Notes under the pieces: model-generated
Seen by the model: only the letters and a program-made list of their open reading frames with translations
The model's database searches: none
Told to the model about the DNA's origin: nothing
Program-made: the position numbers and the translations under genes
In this document: positions 60,960 to 64,000 of the stretch, piece by piece
Numbering within the stretch: the first letter of the stretch is position 1
Layout of the letters: each line of letters starts with the position of its first letter
NCBI RefSeq assembly: GCF_003046475.1
Contig: NZ_PZZZ01000002.1
Span: forward strand, 496,001 to 560,000
Source: Mycoplana dimorpha
GTDB lineage: Bacteria; Pseudomonadota; Alphaproteobacteria; Rhizobiales; Rhizobiaceae
DNA length: 64,000 bases
Reading direction: 5' to 3'

Positions 60960-62150
60960 ATGCGTTACGCATCCATAACGGACCGGCTGGCCAGCCTGGG
61001 CTCGGAGAAGTGGGCGATCCATGCCGAGGCGCGCAAGCGCAAGCAGAAGGGCGAGCCGATCATCGAACTGACGATCGGCGAGCCCGACATGCCGCCGCAC
61101 GACAGCCTGCTCACGGAGGCGACCCGCGCCATGCATGCCGGCCGCTATCGCTATTCCAATGGCCGCGGCGAACCGTCGGTCGTCGAGGCGCTGGTCCGGA
61201 AATACCGCCGTCGCCGCTCCGATGTGACGAGCGCCAACGTGCTTTGCTTTCCGGGCACGCAGACGGCTCTCTTCGTCGTCATGCTCGGCCTTGTCGAAAA
61301 GGGCGACGCCGTGCTCGTCGGCGATCCGCTCTATGCGACCTATGAAGGCGTGATCCGCGCCACCGGCGCCGATCAGGTGACTGTGCCGCTCCGCCCGGAG
61401 AATGGCTTTCACATGCAGGCCGCCGACCTGGAGCGGGCGATCACCCCGAATTGCCGCGTGCTACTCCTCAACACGCCGCACAATCCCACCGGAGCGGTGC
61501 TGACGGCGCAGGAGATCGCCGCCATCGGCGAGGTGTGCCGCAGGCACGATCTCTGGATCGTCTGCGACGAGGTCTACGAGGAGTTGGTGTTCTCCGGCGA
61601 GTTCGCCTCACCGTTCGACAATGCCGATCTCGCCGAGCGCACGATCGTCTGTTCGTCGATCTCCAAGTCGCATGCCGCCCCCGGTTTCCGCAGCGGCTGG
61701 GCGGTCGGACCGGAGGAGTTTGCAAACCGGCTTCTCTCCGTCTCCGAGACGATGCTCTTCGGCGTTCAGCCCTTCATCGCCGACATGACGGCCTTCGCGC
61801 TCGACAACCCGATCGACACCTCGTCGCGCATGCGCGCTGCCTACAAGAACCGTGCCGACCGTATCGTCGCCGGCCTCGCCGGCGCGCCGGGATTGATGCC
61901 GCTGCCGCCCGAGGCCGGCATGTTCATCGTCGTCGACGTGTCCGGCACCGGCATGAGTGGCGAGGAGTTCGCCTGGAGGCTGCTGGACGAGGAGCAGGTC
62001 GCCGTGATGCCCGGTTCCTCCTTCGGCGAGGGGGCGTCGAGCTTCATCCGCATCAGCCTGACGGTTCCGGAAGAAAAGATTGACGAGGCCTGCAGGCGGA
62101 TGTCCGCGCTTGCCGCGCGCTCGGGCTTCAGAAAGGAAAGACGCGCATGA
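60960..62150 (+). CDS. aruH: Arginine:pyruvate transaminase-like aminotransferase
   Basis: A 396-residue PLP aminotransferase (ELTIGEPDMPPHDSLL; PGTQTALFVVMLGL; NTPHNPTGAVL; VCDEVYEELVF; PLP lysine in SSISKSHAAPGFRSGW; FIRISLT). Its pairing with an AruI-like decarboxylase by ATGA overlap, as in the Pseudomonas arginine transaminase pathway, points to AruH: arginine plus pyruvate gives 2-ketoarginine plus alanine. GGAGGAATTC precedes the ATG. Name rests on context, not on a family-specific residue. Confidence 0.82.
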   Translation: MRYASITDRLASLGSEKWAIHAEARKRKQKGEPIIELTIGEPDMPPHDSLLTEATRAMHAGRYRYSNGRGEPSVVEALVRKYRRRRSDVTSANVLCFPGTQTALFVVMLGLVEKGDAVLVGDPLYATYEGVIRATGADQVTVPLRPENGFHMQAADLERAITPNCRVLLLNTPHNPTGAVLTAQEIAAIGEVCRRHDLWIVCDEVYEELVFSGEFASPFDNADLAERTIVCSSISKSHAAPGFRSGWAVGPEEFANRLLSVSETMLFGVQPFIADMTAFALDNPIDTSSRMRAAYKNRADRIVAGLAGAPGLMPLPPEAGMFIVVDVSGTGMSGEEFAWRLLDEEQVAVMPGSSFGEGASSFIRISLTVPEEKIDEACRRMSALAARSGFRKERRA

Positions 62151-63751
62151 CCAGCATGAAAACTGTCGGGGAGGCGATGGTCGACCTTCTCGAGGCAAAC
62201 GGCGTCGAGGTCGTCTTCGGCATCCCGGGGGTGCACACAGTCGAACTTTACCGGGGCCTGGCCGGGTCGAAGATCCGCCACATCACGCCGCGGCACGAAC
62301 AGGGCGCCGGCTTCATGGCCGATGGATACGCCCGTGTCACCGGCAAACCGGGGGTGGCGCTGGTCATCACCGGACCGGGGCTGACCAATACGATCACGGC
62401 GATGGCACAGGCCCGGCAGGATTCGGTGCCGATGCTGGTGATCTCCGGCGTCAATCGGCGCAATTCGCTGGGCCACGGTCGCGGCCTGCTGCATGAATTG
62501 CCGGACCAAGCGGCGCTGATGAAGAGCTTCGCGCTGCACTCGCACACACTGGTCGATCCGGCCGACCTTCCATCGGTGATTGCCCGGGCCTTTTCCATCA
62601 TGGGATCGGCGCGGCCAGGGCCGGTGCATATCGAGATCCCGACCGATGTGATGCCGCTGCCGGCGGGAGATATCGTGACAGGGCCGACCCGCGTTGCCCG
62701 GCCCAGCGCGGACGCGGCCACGCTCGGCGAATTGGCCCGACTGTGCAATCAGGCGCAGCGGATCGTCGTGATGTGCGGCGGCGGCGCGATCTCCGCCGAC
62801 AAGGCGGTGACGGCGCTGGCCGAGAGGCTGGATTCGCCGGTGGTGCTGACGACGAACGCCCGAGGCATGCTGTCCGGCCATCCGCTGCGGGTGCCGGCAA
62901 GCCCGAGCCTCAAGGCGACGCGCGCGCTGATCGCGGCGGCCGACCTCGTCATCGGCCTCGGCACGGAAATGGGCCAGACGGACTATGACATGTATGCAGA
63001 CGGCGCTTTCCCGACGCCGAAGCGCTTTGTCCGCATCGACATCGACGCCCAGCAACTGGCCCGCGAGCCGCGCGCCGACCTGCCGGTCCTTTCGACGGTA
63101 CTCGCGGCCGTGGAGGGTCTGCTGCCGCTGGTCGATGCCCACGATGCGGAGGGCGCCGAGCGCGCCCGCACGACACGGCAAGCCGCATGGGAAGAGCTTT
63201 CGCCCAAGTTGCGCACCGAGATCGGCGTGATCGGCATGATCTACGAAGCGCTGCCGGAGGCGATCGTCGTCGGCGACTCGACCCAGGCCGTCTATGCCGG
63301 CAATCTCTACCTCGACGTCGCCCGGCCCTTGTCCTGGTTCAACGCCGCCACCGGTTTCGGCGCGCTCGGCTATGGCCCGCCGGCTGCGGTCGGGGCGGCG
63401 ATCGGAGCTCCCGAGCGTCCGGTCGTCTGTCTCACCGGCGACGGCGGCTTCCAGTTCTCGCTGGCGGAAATCGGCTCGGCGGCCGATGCGGGTGCGAAGG
63501 TGATCTTCCTGGTCTGGAACAATGACGGTTACGAGGAAATCGAGAACTACATGGTCGATAACGGCATCGAGCCGGAGGGCGTAAAGCCTTCGGCCCCCGA
63601 CTTCCTCGACATCGCCAAGGCCTATGGCGTGCCCGCGGTGCGGCTCTCGGATGTCGACGAACTCGCCCCTGCGCTCCGGGCGGCTGCGGGCCGCGCCGGG
63701 CCGAGCCTGATCGAGATCCACCAGACCCGGACGAGGGGGGCGACCGCCTGA
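62147..63751 (+). CDS. aruI: ThDP-dependent 5-guanidino-2-oxopentanoate decarboxylase-like enzyme
   Basis: A 534-residue acetolactate-synthase-superfamily protein. Catalytic Glu51 (PRHEQGAGFMADGYAR) and the ThDP/Mg motif (GDGGFQFSLAEI to VWNNDGYEE) are intact. The size and the adjacent transaminase match AruI, which decarboxylates 2-ketoarginine to 4-guanidinobutyraldehyde. The GTE segment and other ILV-type FAD residues are not obvious, in keeping with a decarboxylase. An acetolactate-synthase-like activity cannot be excluded by eye. It overlaps the aminotransferase gene by ATGA; the aldehyde dehydrogenase that would follow is not in the window. Confidence 0.82.
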   Translation: MTSMKTVGEAMVDLLEANGVEVVFGIPGVHTVELYRGLAGSKIRHITPRHEQGAGFMADGYARVTGKPGVALVITGPGLTNTITAMAQARQDSVPMLVISGVNRRNSLGHGRGLLHELPDQAALMKSFALHSHTLVDPADLPSVIARAFSIMGSARPGPVHIEIPTDVMPLPAGDIVTGPTRVARPSADAATLGELARLCNQAQRIVVMCGGGAISADKAVTALAERLDSPVVLTTNARGMLSGHPLRVPASPSLKATRALIAAADLVIGLGTEMGQTDYDMYADGAFPTPKRFVRIDIDAQQLAREPRADLPVLSTVLAAVEGLLPLVDAHDAEGAERARTTRQAAWEELSPKLRTEIGVIGMIYEALPEAIVVGDSTQAVYAGNLYLDVARPLSWFNAATGFGALGYGPPAAVGAAIGAPERPVVCLTGDGGFQFSLAEIGSAADAGAKVIFLVWNNDGYEEIENYMVDNGIEPEGVKPSAPDFLDIAKAYGVPAVRLSDVDELAPALRAAAGRAGPSLIEIHQTRTRGATA

Positions 63752-63930
63752 GCGGTATCTCAAGTGCTCTGCCCTTCAAAGCCGTGAAAGCCGGTCCGGC
63801 CCATCCGCCGGGTCGGCTTCGCCTCGGCCGACTGCAGCAGGCGCTGCTTCAGTGCTTGTATGCAGCAGGTGGAGACGATGAATAAAATCCTCAACCATCG
63901 CCTTGGCGCCGATCAGCTTGACGGTGGTTA
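63752..63930. other. Intergenic region at right end
   Basis: Holds no convincing ORF or RNA on either strand. A GC-rich dyad around 63808-63835 may be a weak hairpin after the AruI-like gene. Confidence 0.35.
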
Positions 63931-63931
63931 G

Positions 63932-63960
63932 TAAAAAAAGCCGGCGGGCGAACCCGCCGG
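63932..63960 (-). terminator. Rho-independent terminator for a leftward transcript entering from the right
   Basis: On the minus strand CCGGCGGG-TTCG-CCCGCCGG (63960-63941, loop TTCG) is followed after a C by seven T (63939-63933). It should end a gene or RNA that begins beyond the right edge and runs leftward. Confidence 0.8.
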
Positions 63961-64000
63961 AATATGCTCGGTCTCCAATCCGAGCAGGTGCAGTGACAAG

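Noticed and set aside
1-64000. CRISPR arrays, insertion sequences, prophage or rRNA
   Set aside because: No regularly spaced repeats, transposase or integrase genes, phage structural genes or rRNA stretches were seen anywhere in the window.

Overview
The window is chromosomal DNA from a high-GC alphaproteobacterium, almost certainly a member of the Rhizobiaceae (Sinorhizobium/Ensifer/Rhizobium type). The evidence is a PodJ-type polar organiser, a RpoE-ChrR module, RIME-like rhizobial intergenic palindromes, many ATGA/GTGA gene overlaps and several small rhizobial protein families. There is no phage, insertion sequence, CRISPR array or rRNA. Gene density is high, and base composition looks uniform by eye.

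Layout. 1-1.9 kb: the 3' part of a GGDEF-EAL gene overlapping a BLUF blue-light receptor gene, then tRNA-Gly(CCC). 2.4-11.6 kb: an apparently complete RpoE-ChrR (singlet-oxygen type) regulon. The divergent core is rpoE-chrR-DUF2177 against an FAD oxidoreductase/DUF1365/Cfa-like methyltransferase operon. An SDR gene and a DUF3833/secreted protein/GPH transporter/TspO operon flank it. Four promoter-like sites of the form TGATCC-N18-TA(T/A)C precede the four transcription units. 11.9-14.8 kb: a GT2 glycosyltransferase with a MshEN-like N-terminus, divergent from a periplasmic binding protein. 14.9-16.8 kb: a coupled three-gene operon (S24 repressor, degenerate membrane-anchored SNase-like protein, TerB-like protein). 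17-23.8 kb: DMT transporter, EF-hand protein, glycine-zipper lipoprotein, acyl-CoA dehydrogenase divergent from an HxlR regulator, TIM44-like protein, acetyltransferase and a frameshifted secreted protein. 23.9-29.5 kb: a fatty acid beta-oxidation set (fadB-, fadA-, fadE-type) separated by RIME-like repeats. 29.9-33.7 kb: podJ.

34.1-45.8 kb: TauE/SafE exporter with its TIGR02186 partner, an HxlR regulator divergent from a RibD/DHFR-like reductase, the PdeM-Lhr DNA-repair pair, a TPR-methyltransferase, DUF6460, CAP lipoprotein, MATE exporter, DUF952-pyrD and a small secreted protein. 45.9-50.1 kb: a LuxR-type response regulator convergent with a 1167-residue sodium:solute-symporter/PAS/histidine kinase/receiver hybrid. 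50.3-54.5 kb: mscL, an aminotransferase, galE, chorismate mutase and two small secreted proteins. 54.8-63.8 kb: an amino-acid catabolic island with a five-gene ABC importer/M20 amidohydrolase operon. It is divergent from an amidinohydrolase (DDAH-like), TetR, AruH-like transaminase and AruI-like ThDP decarboxylase operon. This suggests uptake and transaminase-route breakdown of arginine or a modified arginine.

The most striking parts are the complete RpoE-ChrR lipid/porphyrin cluster with conserved promoters, the split BLUF/c-di-GMP photoreceptor pair, the S24-SNase-TerB operon, and the guanidino-compound island. All functions are inferred from sequence reading alone. No database search was run.
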